From Subtercola sp. Z020 (GTDB lineage: Bacteria; Actinomycetota; Actinomycetes; Actinomycetales; Microbacteriaceae): a stretch of DNA of 64,000 bases. Within the stretch, counting starts at the first letter, position 1. Every line of letters begins with the position of its first letter. The stretch lies in NCBI RefSeq assembly GCF_002931235.1, contig NZ_PSTT01000014.1, positions 1 to 64,000 on the forward strand, in the 5' to 3' direction. Made by a program: the position numbers and the translations under genes. Shown here one piece after another: positions 43,333 through 53,766 of this stretch. Under the pieces are notes generated by a model. The model was not told the origin of the DNA and did no database searches. It saw only the letters and a program-made list of their open reading frames with translations.

Positions 43333-43370
43333 GGGGTGCGGAGGCGCAGCGCAGAGCGGGCAGCGTGGTT

Positions 43371-44153
43371 CTAGATGACGCCGGGGGCGTTCGCGCCCGT
43401 CTCGCCCTCGACGTCTTTCGCGAGGGTGCCGAGGTAGAGCTCGATCACCTTCGGGTCGTCGGCGAGCTCTCGGCCGGTGCCGGTGTAGGCGTTCCGGCCC
43501 TGGTCGAGCACGTAGCCGCGGTCGCAGATCTGCAGGCAGCGGCGGGCGTTCTGCTCCACCATGATGATCGACACGCCCGTCTTGTTGATGCGGCGGGTGC
43601 GGATGAACGTCTCATCCTGGCGCACGGGGGAGAGGCCTGCGGAGGGCTCGTCGAGCAGCAGCACAGACGGGTCCATCATCAGTGCACGGGCCATCGCGAC
43701 CGACTGGCGCTCACCACCGGAGAGCGACCCTGCGCGCTGCTGCCGGCGATCGGCCAGCACCGGGAACAGGTCGAAGATGGCCTCGAGGCGCTCCTTCAGC
43801 AGCTTGGGTCGCAGGAACAGCCCCATCTGAAGGTTCTCCTCGATCGTCAGCGACGGGAAGACGTTGTTGTTCTGCGGCACGAAGCCGACGCCGGCCTGCA
43901 CGAGCTTGTTGGCCTTGTAGCCGGTGATGTCCTCGCCCTTCAGCGTGACGGAGCCCGAGCGCACGTTGACGAGGCCGAAGAGCGCCTTCAGCAGGGTCGA
44001 CTTGCCGGCGCCGTTCGGGCCGATGATGCCGATCAGCTCGCCCGGGTAGACGTCGAGGTTGCAGCCGTTCAGGATGTTGATGCCCGGAAGGTAGCCGGCG
44101 ACCAGGTCGGTCGCCTGCATCACGGGAACGCGGGTCTCGGTCGAATCGGCCAT
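43371..44153 (-). CDS. livF: Branched-chain amino acid ABC transporter ATP-binding protein LivF
   Basis: LivF is one of two ATPases powering the importer. The product is 260 residues with Walker A IIGPNGAGKSTLLKALFGL, Q-loop FVPQNNNVFPSLTIEENLQM, signature LSGGERQS and Walker B LLLDEPSAGLSPV. It is the last gene of the livH-M-G-F operon, two bases after livG. Confidence 0.94.
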   Translation of the reverse strand: MADSTETRVPVMQATDLVAGYLPGINILNGCNLDVYPGELIGIIGPNGAGKSTLLKALFGLVNVRSGSVTLKGEDITGYKANKLVQAGVGFVPQNNNVFPSLTIEENLQMGLFLRPKLLKERLEAIFDLFPVLADRRQQRAGSLSGGERQSVAMARALMMDPSVLLLDEPSAGLSPVRQDETFIRTRRINKTGVSIIMVEQNARRCLQICDRGYVLDQGRNAYTGTGRELADDPKVIELYLGTLAKDVEGETGANAPGVI

Positions 44154-44155
44154 GT

Positions 44156-45145
44156 CTAGGCTTTACCCTCTTCTGCAGTGACTTCGGCGGCAAGTTCTTC
44201 GGCGACCTCGTCGGTGAGCAGCGAGTCGTCACCGAGATCGGTGTTGTGGTGCGCTCCGAGGTAGGCGTCGATGACGGCCGGGTCGTCCATCACGGTGCCC
44301 GACGGGCCCTCCGCGACGACCTTGCCCTCGGCCATGACCACGACCCAGTCGGAGATGTGGCGCACCATGTGCATGTCGTGCTCGACGAAGAGCACGGTCA
44401 TCCCGTCGTCTCTCAGCGCCTGGATGTGGCCGAGCAGGGACTGCGTCAGCGCGGGGTTCACCCCGGCCATCGGCTCGTCGAGCATGATCATCACGGGGTC
44501 GCTCATCAGGGCGCGGGCCATCTCGAGCAGCTTCTTCTGGCCGCCCGACAGGCTGCCGGCCATGTCGTCCTTCTTCTCGAGCAGTTTGAAGCGTGCCAGC
44601 AGCTCCTCGGCCTTGGCCGTGATCTCCGCCTCGCGCTTGGCCCAGAGCGGCTTGACGATGGCGACGAGCAGGTTCTCGCCGGGCTGGTCCTTCGCGCCGA
44701 GGCGCATGTTCTCGAGAACGGTGAGCTTCGAGAGCGCCTTCGTCAGCTGGAAGGTGCGCACCATGCCCTTCTTGGCGACCTTGGTCGCCCCGATGTTGCC
44801 CACCTCGTTGCCGTTGAACGACGACTTGGCCGCCTCGCCCGCCTTCGGCCCGCCGATCAGCTTCGGCGCCGAGCTCGGCTTGTCGAAGCCGGTGATGAGG
44901 TTGAAGAACGTGGTCTTGCCGGCACCGTTCGGGCCGATGAGGGCCGTGATGATGCCGCGCTGCACCTCGAGGTGCTGCACGTCGACGGCCGTCATGCCGC
45001 CGAAGCGGCGGGTGACATGGTCGACGGTCAGGATCGGGTCGGGCTTGGCCACCCCGGGGGTGGGGGAGACGCCGGCGACGCTCGCCTTGGCGGCCGCTCC
45101 CGCCGCGGTGATGGTGCTGGTGGTGGTGGGTACGTCACTTGACAT
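44156..45145 (-). CDS. livG: Branched-chain amino acid ABC transporter ATP-binding protein LivG
   Basis: LivG is the second ATPase. The product is 329 residues, longer than the usual ~255: ~35 Ala/Thr-rich residues precede the domain and ~30 acidic residues follow. Walker A is LIGPNGAGKTTFFNLITGFD, signature LSGGQKKLLEMARAL and Walker B IMLDEPMAGVNPALTQ. Its start overlaps the livM end by 11 bases. Confidence 0.94.
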   Translation of the reverse strand: MSSDVPTTTSTITAAGAAAKASVAGVSPTPGVAKPDPILTVDHVTRRFGGMTAVDVQHLEVQRGIITALIGPNGAGKTTFFNLITGFDKPSSAPKLIGGPKAGEAAKSSFNGNEVGNIGATKVAKKGMVRTFQLTKALSKLTVLENMRLGAKDQPGENLLVAIVKPLWAKREAEITAKAEELLARFKLLEKKDDMAGSLSGGQKKLLEMARALMSDPVMIMLDEPMAGVNPALTQSLLGHIQALRDDGMTVLFVEHDMHMVRHISDWVVVMAEGKVVAEGPSGTVMDDPAVIDAYLGAHHNTDLGDDSLLTDEVAEELAAEVTAEEGKA

Positions 45146-46124
45146 CGAAGCTCAGCTCCTTCTTGTTGCCGAGGATTCCCTGCGGTCTGAAGATGACGAC
45201 CAGCATCAGCGTGATGCCGATGACGATCCAGGCGAACTGCTCGGTCTGCTGGCCGTTCATGATGTTCGAGGGCACGAACTGGCCGGCGACACCCTGCACG
45301 AAGAGGCGGATCGCGAAGAAGACGATCGCCCCGAGCACCGGGCCGAACACCGTCGCAGCGCCACCCAGCAGTAGGGCGGTGAAGATGAAGTAGGTCATCG
45401 AGCGGCCCATGCTGTCGGCCTGGAGCGACGCCGGCAGGATGTAGACGATTCCGGCGATCGCACCGATCACGCCACCGAGGATGAGGGCCTGCATCTTGTA
45501 GCTGTAGACGTTCTTGCCGAGCGCGCGCACGGCATCCTCGTCTTCGCGGATGCCGCGGAGCACGCGGCCCCAGGGGCTCCGCATGATCGCCCAGACGAAG
45601 AGGCAGAGCAGCGCGACGACGAGCCAGGCGGTGGCGATGAACCACCAGCCGTTCGAGCCCGTCGCGTCGTAGCTCCACGGGCCGAAGTCGATGTGGCCGT
45701 CACCGAAGAATGACAGGTCGGTGAACGGGCCGCGGTACTCGTTGCCTGTGATGCCGTTCGAGCCGCCGGTGACGTTGGTCAGCAGCGAGGAGCGGCCGAC
45801 CATCCGCACGATCTCCGCCGCCGACAGCGTGACGATCGCCAGGTAGTCGCCCCGCAGCTTCAGCGTGGGAATGCCGAGGATGAGCGCGAAGATCGTCGCT
45901 GCGACGAGCGCGATCAGCACGGCCAGGACGATCGGCAGCCCGCCGATGATCGAGATGGCGAACGCGTAGGCGCCGATCAGCATGAACCCGGCCTGGCCGA
46001 AGTTCAGCAGGCCGGTGTAGCCGAAGTGGATGTTGAGGCCTATCGCCGCAATAGCGAGGGCTGCCGTCTGCGGCGAGATCGCCGAGTTGAGAATCGAGGT
46101 CAGAGTGGTGAGAAATTGATCCAT
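45135..46124 (-). CDS. livM: Branched-chain amino acid ABC transporter permease LivM
   Basis: LivM is a membrane channel subunit of 329 residues with about eight to ten hydrophobic segments. The family motif GYTGLLNFGQAGFMLIGAYA is near the N-terminus and the coupling-loop region WGRVLRGIREDEDAVRALGK is in the second half. It lies 13 bases after livH. Confidence 0.94.
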   Translation of the reverse strand: MDQFLTTLTSILNSAISPQTAALAIAAIGLNIHFGYTGLLNFGQAGFMLIGAYAFAISIIGGLPIVLAVLIALVAATIFALILGIPTLKLRGDYLAIVTLSAAEIVRMVGRSSLLTNVTGGSNGITGNEYRGPFTDLSFFGDGHIDFGPWSYDATGSNGWWFIATAWLVVALLCLFVWAIMRSPWGRVLRGIREDEDAVRALGKNVYSYKMQALILGGVIGAIAGIVYILPASLQADSMGRSMTYFIFTALLLGGAATVFGPVLGAIVFFAIRLFVQGVAGQFVPSNIMNGQQTEQFAWIVIGITLMLVVIFRPQGILGNKKELSFDVK

Positions 46125-46137
46125 GAGTACAGCCCTT

Positions 46138-47532
46138 CTAACCGATGCGCTCTCGGCGCCCGAAGATGCCCTGCGGCCTGACGAGCAGCACGAGGATCAA
46201 GATGACGAGTGCCGTGGCGTACTTGAAGTCGCCCGGCAGAACGAGGTTCGTGAGCTCCACGACGAGGCCGATGATCATAGCGCCGGCGAGGGCGCCGAAG
46301 GCGGTACCGAGCCCGCCGAGGGTGATCGCGGCGAACATCAGCAGCAGCAGCTGCAGGCCGGTCTGCCAGTTGACGCCGTTCAGCACGAGGCCGAGCAGCA
46401 CGCCCGAGAGGCCGGCGAGGGCTGCCGCCGACGTCCACACCAAGCGGATGATGCGGTCGACGTCGATGCCGGATGCCGCCGCCAGCGACGGGTTGTCTGA
46501 AACGGCGCGGGTGGCCCGGCCGATGCGCGTCTTGACCAGCACGAAGCCGACCAGCGCGATGATGACCACGGCGATACCCATCGAGATGAGCGACTGTGCA
46601 GAGAGCGTGACCGGCCCGAGCGCCACCGTCACCGGGTTCGCCTGGTCGATACGCACCGTGGATGCCCCCAGGAAGTACTGGAACGCGTACTGCAGCGCGA
46701 TCGAGAGCCCGATGGTCACGATCATGAGCTGGGTCGTGCCCAGCCCCCGGCGCCGGAGGGGCTTCCAGATCAGCGCATCCTGGAAGTAGCCGGTCGCCGC
46801 ACAGATCACGACGGAGATGATCGCAGCGAGGATCAGGTTCAGCCCCAGCACGTTCGCGAAGAGGTAGGCCAGCAGACCACCGAGGGTGACCTGCTCGCCG
46901 TGCGCGAAGTTCGACAGCCCCGTGGTTCCGAAGATCAGCGAGAGGCCGACGGCCGCGAGGGCGAGCAGCAGGCCGAGGCGGATGCCCGACACCAGCTGCT
47001 GCAGGAAGCGGTCGAACGTGATGCCCGTGCCAGCGGCCGCCGTCGGCGTCTGCGTGGTGGTGCCGTCGTCGGCGGTGGTTCCGCCCACGATCTTGAAGAT
47101 GTATCCGGTGTTCTTGTTCAGGGCACCGGTGACGGTGGCCGGGTTCTTGGCGTTCGAGTCGAGAACGGCTCCGTCGGGGATCGTCGAGGTGTCGAGCTCG
47201 ATCGTGTACGGGCCGGCGACGGTGATCGCCTGGCTCCACTTGCCGTCGTCGCCCGTGACAGCGACGGTGTCGAGGTCGGCGCCTGTGATGGCCAGTTCGA
47301 TGCCGACGGCCGGGTCGCCGTTGGGGAGCTTGATCGTTCCCTGCAGGCAGCCGGTCGCGTCGTCGGTGGCGCACGGGGCGGCCGTCAGCGGCGGCGCGGT
47401 GGCGGCCTGGGCGGGGGAGGCGCCGAGACTCAGCGCCAGGATCACCCCGGTGAGAATCAGCATGATCGTCGCGATGAGTCGCCAGACTCTCACGCGGCCC
47501 TCGGGCCTTTGCGGCACGGTCAGTGTCGTCAA
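46138..47532 (-). CDS. livH: LivH permease with a secreted carboxypeptidase-regulatory-like N-terminal domain
   Basis: The product is 464 residues. Residues 1-43 are a signal peptide (ATIMLILTGVILALSLGASP, then AQA). Residues ~60-150 form an extracellular beta-sandwich-like domain (GCLQGTIKLPNGDPAVGIEL; DDGKWSQAITVAGPYTIELD). A Thr/Ala linker leads to the LivH channel from ~185, with FGTTGLSNFAHGEQVTLGGL and SDNPSLAAASGIDVDRIIRL. The TTG at 47532 is chosen because GGAGGA (47546-47541) lies eight bases upstream. Ordinary LivH proteins lack the first ~170 residues. Confidence 0.9.
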   Translation of the reverse strand: MTTLTVPQRPEGRVRVWRLIATIMLILTGVILALSLGASPAQAATAPPLTAAPCATDDATGCLQGTIKLPNGDPAVGIELAITGADLDTVAVTGDDGKWSQAITVAGPYTIELDTSTIPDGAVLDSNAKNPATVTGALNKNTGYIFKIVGGTTADDGTTTQTPTAAAGTGITFDRFLQQLVSGIRLGLLLALAAVGLSLIFGTTGLSNFAHGEQVTLGGLLAYLFANVLGLNLILAAIISVVICAATGYFQDALIWKPLRRRGLGTTQLMIVTIGLSIALQYAFQYFLGASTVRIDQANPVTVALGPVTLSAQSLISMGIAVVIIALVGFVLVKTRIGRATRAVSDNPSLAAASGIDVDRIIRLVWTSAAALAGLSGVLLGLVLNGVNWQTGLQLLLLMFAAITLGGLGTAFGALAGAMIIGLVVELTNLVLPGDFKYATALVILILVLLVRPQGIFGRRERIG

Positions 47533-47661
47533 GTTTTTATTCCTCCGAGAGAGCGCGCATCGTTGGACGCTGCGGGTGAGTTGCAAGTGAGCTTACGTTA
47601 TAGCGCGTTTGTGTCATGCGTGTTTCGGCTGGGCACGGAATAGCAGCGGTTATCGCTTCGT

Positions 47662-49215
<1,554 letters not shown>

Positions 49216-49225
49216 CTCTGCCCGG

Positions 49226-49237
49226 TAGGCTTGCCGG
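49226..49237 (+). promoter_or_regulatory. Leaderless -10 element of the guaB3-like gene
   Basis: TAGGCT (49226-49231), six bases, then GTG at 49238, 11 bases after the guaB stop. A separate, leaderless transcript of this gene is likely in addition to read-through. Confidence 0.45.
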
Positions 49238-50362
49238 GTGAGTATGGAAAGAGAAATCGGCCGGTCCAAGCGCGGCCGCAGGGTCTACGCATTCGATGAC
49301 ATCGCGGTCGTTCCCTCGCGGCGCACCCGCGACCCGCACGACGTCTCGACGACGTGGAGCATCGACGCGTACCAGTTCGACATCCCCGTGCTCGCTGCCC
49401 CGATGGACTCGGTGGTCTCACCGGCGACCGCCATCGCGATCGGCCGCCTCGGTGGCCTCGGCGTGCTCGATCTCGAGGGCCTGTGGACGAGGTACGAAGA
49501 CCCCGAGCCGCTGCTCGCCGAGATCCGGGAGCTGCCGGTCGGCGCCTCCACCGTGCGCATGCAGGAGATCTACGCGGAGCCCGTCAAGCCTGAGCTGGTG
49601 ACGGCCCGCCTGGCGGAGATCCGGGCATCCGAGGTCACCGTCGCCGGCAGCCTCTCGCCGCAGCGCACCCAGGAGCTCTACGAGACGGTCGTCGCGGCCG
49701 GCGTCGACCTCTTCTTCATCAGGGGAACGACCGTCTCTGCCGAGCACGTCTCGAAGACCGTCGAACCCCTCAACCTCAAGAAGTTCATCTACGAGCTCGA
49801 CGTTCCGGTCATCGTGGGCGGCGCCGCGACCTACACGGCCGCCCTGCATCTCATGCGCACCGGAGCTGCCGGCGTGCTCGTCGGGTTCGGCGGGGGAGCC
49901 GCGTCGACCACCCGGGCGACCCTCGGCATCCACGCGCCGATGGCGACGGCGGTGGCAGATGTGGCCGGCGCCCGCCGCGACTACCTCGACGAGTCGGGCG
50001 GCCGCTACGTGCACGTCATCGCCGACGGCGGCCTCGGCACCTCGGGCGACATCGTCAAGGCGATCTCCGTCGGGGCCGACGCCGTGATGCTCGGCACCGC
50101 CCTGGCGCGGGCGACGGATGCTCCGGGCGGCGGCTACCACTGGGGCGCCGAGGCGCACCACGCCCAGCTGCCGCGGGGCAACCGCGTGCACGTGGGGGCG
50201 GTCGCGCCGCTCGAACAGATTCTCTTCGGCCCGTCTCCGGTCGCCGACGGCACCGCGAACCTGATAGGGGCGCTCCGCCGGTCGATGGCGACGACGGGGT
50301 ACTCCGACCTGAAGGAGTTCCAGCGCATCGAGGTCGTCGTCGCACCCTACGCTGCGCGTTGA
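49238..50362 (+). CDS. guaB3: GuaB3-family IMP dehydrogenase-related protein
   Basis: This is a CBS-less paralogue of GuaB, 374 residues, found throughout actinobacteria and usually adjacent to guaB. It has the barrel blocks RVYAFDDIAVVPSRRTRDPH, VLAAPMDSVVSPATAIAIGR and HVIADGGLGTSGDIVKAISV. The catalytic Cys loop of true IMP dehydrogenase is not seen. Its exact reaction is not established from this sequence. GTG 49238 is chosen; ATG 49244 is possible. Confidence 0.88.
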   Translation: MSMEREIGRSKRGRRVYAFDDIAVVPSRRTRDPHDVSTTWSIDAYQFDIPVLAAPMDSVVSPATAIAIGRLGGLGVLDLEGLWTRYEDPEPLLAEIRELPVGASTVRMQEIYAEPVKPELVTARLAEIRASEVTVAGSLSPQRTQELYETVVAAGVDLFFIRGTTVSAEHVSKTVEPLNLKKFIYELDVPVIVGGAATYTAALHLMRTGAAGVLVGFGGGAASTTRATLGIHAPMATAVADVAGARRDYLDESGGRYVHVIADGGLGTSGDIVKAISVGADAVMLGTALARATDAPGGGYHWGAEAHHAQLPRGNRVHVGAVAPLEQILFGPSPVADGTANLIGALRRSMATTGYSDLKEFQRIEVVVAPYAAR

Positions 50363-50380
50363 GCGGCTGCTGCGTGACCG

Positions 50381-50420
50381 GGGCGGCCGCCCGCTGAGCG
50401 GCCCGGCCGCCCGCTGAGCG
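50381..50420. repeat. Tandem 20-bp repeat after guaB3
   Basis: Two 20-bp units (50381-50400 and 50401-50420) differ at two positions. The shared CGCTGAGCGG resembles the sequence around the guaB3 stop (CGTTGAGCGG), so the repeats look like copies of the gene end. Confidence 0.75.
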
Positions 50421-50443
50421 GCGGTCGGCCGACGGCCCGCGGG

Positions 50444-50449
50444 TAGACT
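50444..50449 (+). promoter_or_regulatory. -10 element of the antiporter regulatory subunit gene
   Basis: TAGACT lies 41 bases before the ATG at 50491; the -35 is poor. GAGGGAGA is the ribosome-binding site. Confidence 0.4.
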
Positions 50450-50490
50450 GGAAGCTCGCAAACCAGCACGGCACACGAGGGAGATCAGCC

Positions 50491-51021
50491 ATGGTCGACG
50501 TACGACGGGTCAAACTCCCGGGGGTGGGCGTGCTGCACACCTTCATCACCGACGACGGCGGCAAGGTCGGCGTCATCGCGCACCGTTCGGGCCACAGCGA
50601 CCTCATCACCTTCGCCGACGAAGAAGACGGCGCAGAGTCGAACAAGGTCTCGCTGCGCCTCAGTGAAGACGAGGCGCACACCCTCGCCGAGCTGCTCGGC
50701 GGCACACAGATCACCGAGTCGCTGACGCAACTCGACCAAATTCCCGGCCTCTCGATCGACTGGTTCACCGTCGACTACGAAGACCACATCGCCGGCCAGG
50801 AGCTCGGCGATCCGGCCGACCGCGGCGTCGTGGGCGTCACGGTCGTCGCCGTCGTTCGGAACGGATCGGCGAACCCGGCGCCGGCCAGCGACTTCAAGGT
50901 CTTCCCCGGCGACACCCTGGTGGTGGCCGGCACGCCCGAGAAGGTGGCCAAGGTCTTCAACTTCTTCCGCAGCGGCCAGTACAGGGCCAAGAGCGCCGTC
51001 GACGCGCCGCCCGGAGGCTAG
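50491..51021 (+). CDS. Cation:proton antiporter regulatory subunit (KhtT-like)
   Basis: This soluble protein of 176 residues ends in a TrkA-C/RCK-C domain (about residues 85-165: VVGVTVVAVVRNGS, FKVFPGDTLVVAGTPEKVAK), as in KhtT, which gates KhtU in response to nucleotide or pH. The N-terminal half has the KhtT pattern KLPGVGVLHTFITDDGGKVG. It is three bases from its partner. Confidence 0.85.
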   Translation: MVDVRRVKLPGVGVLHTFITDDGGKVGVIAHRSGHSDLITFADEEDGAESNKVSLRLSEDEAHTLAELLGGTQITESLTQLDQIPGLSIDWFTVDYEDHIAGQELGDPADRGVVGVTVVAVVRNGSANPAPASDFKVFPGDTLVVAGTPEKVAKVFNFFRSGQYRAKSAVDAPPGG

Positions 51022-51024
51022 GGC

Positions 51025-52455
51025 ATGCAGCTCGTTCTCGCAGCCACCGAGGGCGACACGACGCACCTCGGCGGCGACCTGCTCGTGCTCGGCATCCTCT
51101 TCGTCATCGCCTACGCCCTCGGTCGGCTCGGCAAGTCGATCGGCCTCCCGGCCATCCCGATCTACATGGTGGTCGGGCTTCTGGCGAGCCCGAACTTCCA
51201 CCTCTTCCCCCTCGACTTCGTCAACCACGACTACATCGCGCTGATCGCAGTGTTCGGCCTGGTGCTGCTGCTGTTCAACCTCGGTCTCGAGTTCGACCAG
51301 GACGAGTTCTTCGGCAATGCGGGCAAGCTCATCATCTCGGGCGGGTCGTACATCGCGATCAACATGGTCGCGGGCTTCGCGTTCGGCTTCCTGGTCGGCT
51401 GGGGCACGCGGGAGGCGCTGGTCATCGCGGGTATCACCGCGACATCCTCCAGCGCCATCGTCACGAAGCTGCTCATCGAACTGAACCGGCTGGCGAACCC
51501 CGAGACCCCGATGATCCTCGGCGTCACGGTCGTCGAGGACATCTTCATCGCCATCTACCTCGCCATCGTCTCCGTGGTGCTGAGCGGCGAGACGGCCGTC
51601 TGGCCGGTGATCGCGAAGCTCGGCATCTCGTTCCTGTTCCTGGTCGTGATGTTCACCATCGCCCGCTTCGGGGGGCGCTGGGTGTCGAAACTGTTCCGCA
51701 CGAAAGACGACGAACTGTTCACGATCCTGTTCTTCGGGCTGGCGATCGGCTTCGGCGGAATCGGCGAACTGCTCGGCGTGACCGATGCGATCGGCGCCTT
51801 CCTGATCGGGCTCGTGCTCGGCGCGACCCGATACCGCAACAAGATCGAGCAGATCGCGATCCCGCTCCGCGATGTGTTCGGTGCCTTCTTCTTCCTGAAC
51901 TTCGGGCTGGGGCTCGATCCCGCCCAGTTCCCGGAGGTGATCTGGCCGGTGCTCGGCGCCGTGGTGATGACGATGCTGCTGAACATCGTCGCCGGGCAGC
52001 TCGTCGCACGGCTGAACGGGCTCGGTGTGCAGGCGGGCATCAACACCACGGTCATCCTGCAGAACAGGGGCGAGTTCGCGCTCATTCTCGCGACGCTGGC
52101 GCTGGCTGCGGGTCTGGATGATCGGCTGCAGGCCTTCGCAGGCCTCTACGTGCTGGTGATGGCGGTGGCGGGCCCCATCCTGGCGGCGAACTCGGAGAAG
52201 ATCGGCGGGCGGCTGCTGCGGTCGTCGAACCGGCGCAAGGCCGCGGTCGCCGCCGCCGCTGCAGCCGCGCGCAAGCGGGAGCGGGACCCGATGATCGCGG
52301 AGACCATCGCGCTGGTCGAGGCTGCGACGGCGCCCGGCGAGAACCCAGCTGCCGCGGAGTATGGTGATCTGGTTGCCGAGCAGGCATCGAGCCAGACCGA
52401 CGCGCAGGGCTTCGGCCAGACGAACGCCGACACCGAGAGAGACAGCGAGTATTGA
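51025..52455 (+). CDS. CPA2-family cation:proton antiporter (KhtU/KefB-like)
   Basis: The product is 476 residues with about 12 membrane segments. Conserved features are LPAIPIYMVVGLLASPNF, LLFNLGLEFDQDEF and TSSSAIVTKLLIELN in the core, and GEFALILATLALAAGLDDRL near the end. Potassium is the likely ion by family. A charged cytoplasmic tail begins near residue 385. The stop overlaps the SURF1 start (TTGA). Confidence 0.88.
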   Translation: MQLVLAATEGDTTHLGGDLLVLGILFVIAYALGRLGKSIGLPAIPIYMVVGLLASPNFHLFPLDFVNHDYIALIAVFGLVLLLFNLGLEFDQDEFFGNAGKLIISGGSYIAINMVAGFAFGFLVGWGTREALVIAGITATSSSAIVTKLLIELNRLANPETPMILGVTVVEDIFIAIYLAIVSVVLSGETAVWPVIAKLGISFLFLVVMFTIARFGGRWVSKLFRTKDDELFTILFFGLAIGFGGIGELLGVTDAIGAFLIGLVLGATRYRNKIEQIAIPLRDVFGAFFFLNFGLGLDPAQFPEVIWPVLGAVVMTMLLNIVAGQLVARLNGLGVQAGINTTVILQNRGEFALILATLALAAGLDDRLQAFAGLYVLVMAVAGPILAANSEKIGGRLLRSSNRRKAAVAAAAAAARKRERDPMIAETIALVEAATAPGENPAAAEYGDLVAEQASSQTDAQGFGQTNADTERDSEY

Positions 52456-53300
52456 CCCGCACGAGCGAGACTCCCGTCGCTGAGGCGCCGCCCACGGTCT
52501 TCACCGTCATGCGGCGACCCCGGTGGGTGTGGTCCCTCGTTCTCGCGCTCGTCGTCGCCGGCATCTTCGCAGCTCTCGGCCAGTGGCAGCTGAGCCGAGC
52601 AGTCACCTCCAACGGCCCCAACCCGAACGCGACCACCGAGATCGCGAAGCCCCTCGAGCAGGCGGCGACGGCCAACGCGGCCGTCTTCGAGGCGCAGGAC
52701 GGGCAGATGGTGACGGCGACGGGAACCCTCGTCGCACCCGACTTCACCATCGTCTCCGACCGGCTGAACGGCGGAACGCTCGGCTACTGGGTCGTCGGCC
52801 GCTTCGATCTGGCCGAGGCGCAGGCCGGAGGGACGTCGACCTCGGTGGCCGTGGCCCTGGGATGGTCGGCCGACCGCTCGCAGGCCGAGGCCGCCGCACG
52901 GCAGCTGAACCAGACCGCGGTCTTCCCCACCGAGCAGATACTCGGGCGGTACGTGGGTTCCGACGGTCCGGAGATCAAGGACTCCGAGGGCAAGCCGGCC
53001 AGCGAGCGCGTGATGTCGACGATGTCGATCGCGTCGCTCATCAACGAGTGGACGGATTTTCCCGACACGGCCACGGTCTACGGCGGATACGTCGTGGCAT
53101 CCACCCCCACCGCCGGGCTCGCCGCGATCGACTCTCCCATCCCACAGCGCACCACCGAACTCAACTGGCTGAACATCTTCTACGCCGTCGAATGGGTCAT
53201 CTTCGCCGGGTTCGCGATCTTCTTCTGGTACCGCTTGGTGCGCGACGCCTGGGAGCGGGAGACCGAAGAGGCAGAAGTAGAATCGACTCATGCCACTTGA
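52452..53300 (+). CDS. SURF1-family cytochrome oxidase assembly protein
   Basis: SURF1 proteins help insert haem a into cytochrome c oxidase. The product is 282 residues from TTG 52452: N-terminal membrane segment (VWSLVLALVVAGIFAALGQW with QLSR), a large extracytoplasmic domain, and a C-terminal membrane segment (NIFYAVEWVIFAGFAIFFWY). Its end overlaps the next gene by 11 bases. Confidence 0.9.
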   Translation: MTRTSETPVAEAPPTVFTVMRRPRWVWSLVLALVVAGIFAALGQWQLSRAVTSNGPNPNATTEIAKPLEQAATANAAVFEAQDGQMVTATGTLVAPDFTIVSDRLNGGTLGYWVVGRFDLAEAQAGGTSTSVAVALGWSADRSQAEAAARQLNQTAVFPTEQILGRYVGSDGPEIKDSEGKPASERVMSTMSIASLINEWTDFPDTATVYGGYVVASTPTAGLAAIDSPIPQRTTELNWLNIFYAVEWVIFAGFAIFFWYRLVRDAWERETEEAEVESTHAT

Positions 53301-53766
53301 GCCCAAACGCGCCGACTTCGGGCGCATCCGTTCGGCGCTGACCTTCTACCGGGTCTGCTCCGTGATCACGGGAACGTTCCTGCTGCTGCTCTGCGCCGAG
53401 ATGCTGCTGAAGTACACGCCGCTGGCGGTCGAGCTCGAACTGGGCGGGTCGCACGGCTTTCTCGCGTTCGTGCCCGAGGGCACGGTGAAGGCCGTGAACA
53501 TCTCCACCGGCATCCTGATCGTGCACGGCTGGTTCTATGTCGTGTACCTCTTCTCCTGCTTCCAGCTGTGGAGTCGTATGCGCTGGGGGTTCAGCCGCTT
53601 CGTCGTGCTCGCGCTCGGTGGCATCATCCCGCTCCTCTCCTTCTTCCTCGAGGGCCGCATCGCCCGCGAGGTTCTCGCCTACCTGGCGGGCCGCGAGGCC
53701 GCCGGTGCGCCGACATCGACCCCACCCCCTGCTTCGACCCAACCACCTGTGGAGGCATCCCATTAG
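53290..53766 (+). CDS. DUF3817 membrane protein
   Basis: This 158-residue membrane protein has three to four hydrophobic segments and the family pattern [20 protein letters not shown] and [20 protein letters not shown]. Function is unknown. It sits between surf1 and guaA in actinobacteria. Its C-terminus is a Pro/Thr/Ser tail. Its TAG is embedded in the proposed ATT start of guaA. Confidence 0.85.
   Translation: MPLEPKRADFGRIRSALTFYRVCSVITGTFLLLLCAEMLLKYTPLAVELELGGSHGFLAFVPEGTVKAVNISTGILIVHGWFYVVYLFSCFQLWSRMRWGFSRFVVLALGGIIPLLSFFLEGRIAREVLAYLAGREAAGAPTSTPPPASTQPPVEASH

Noticed and set aside
53705-53764. GTG 53705 as the guaA start
   Set aside because: It would overlap DUF3817 by 62 bases, has a weak Shine-Dalgarno and adds non-conserved Arg/His/Pro residues. 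It remains an alternative to ATT 53762.
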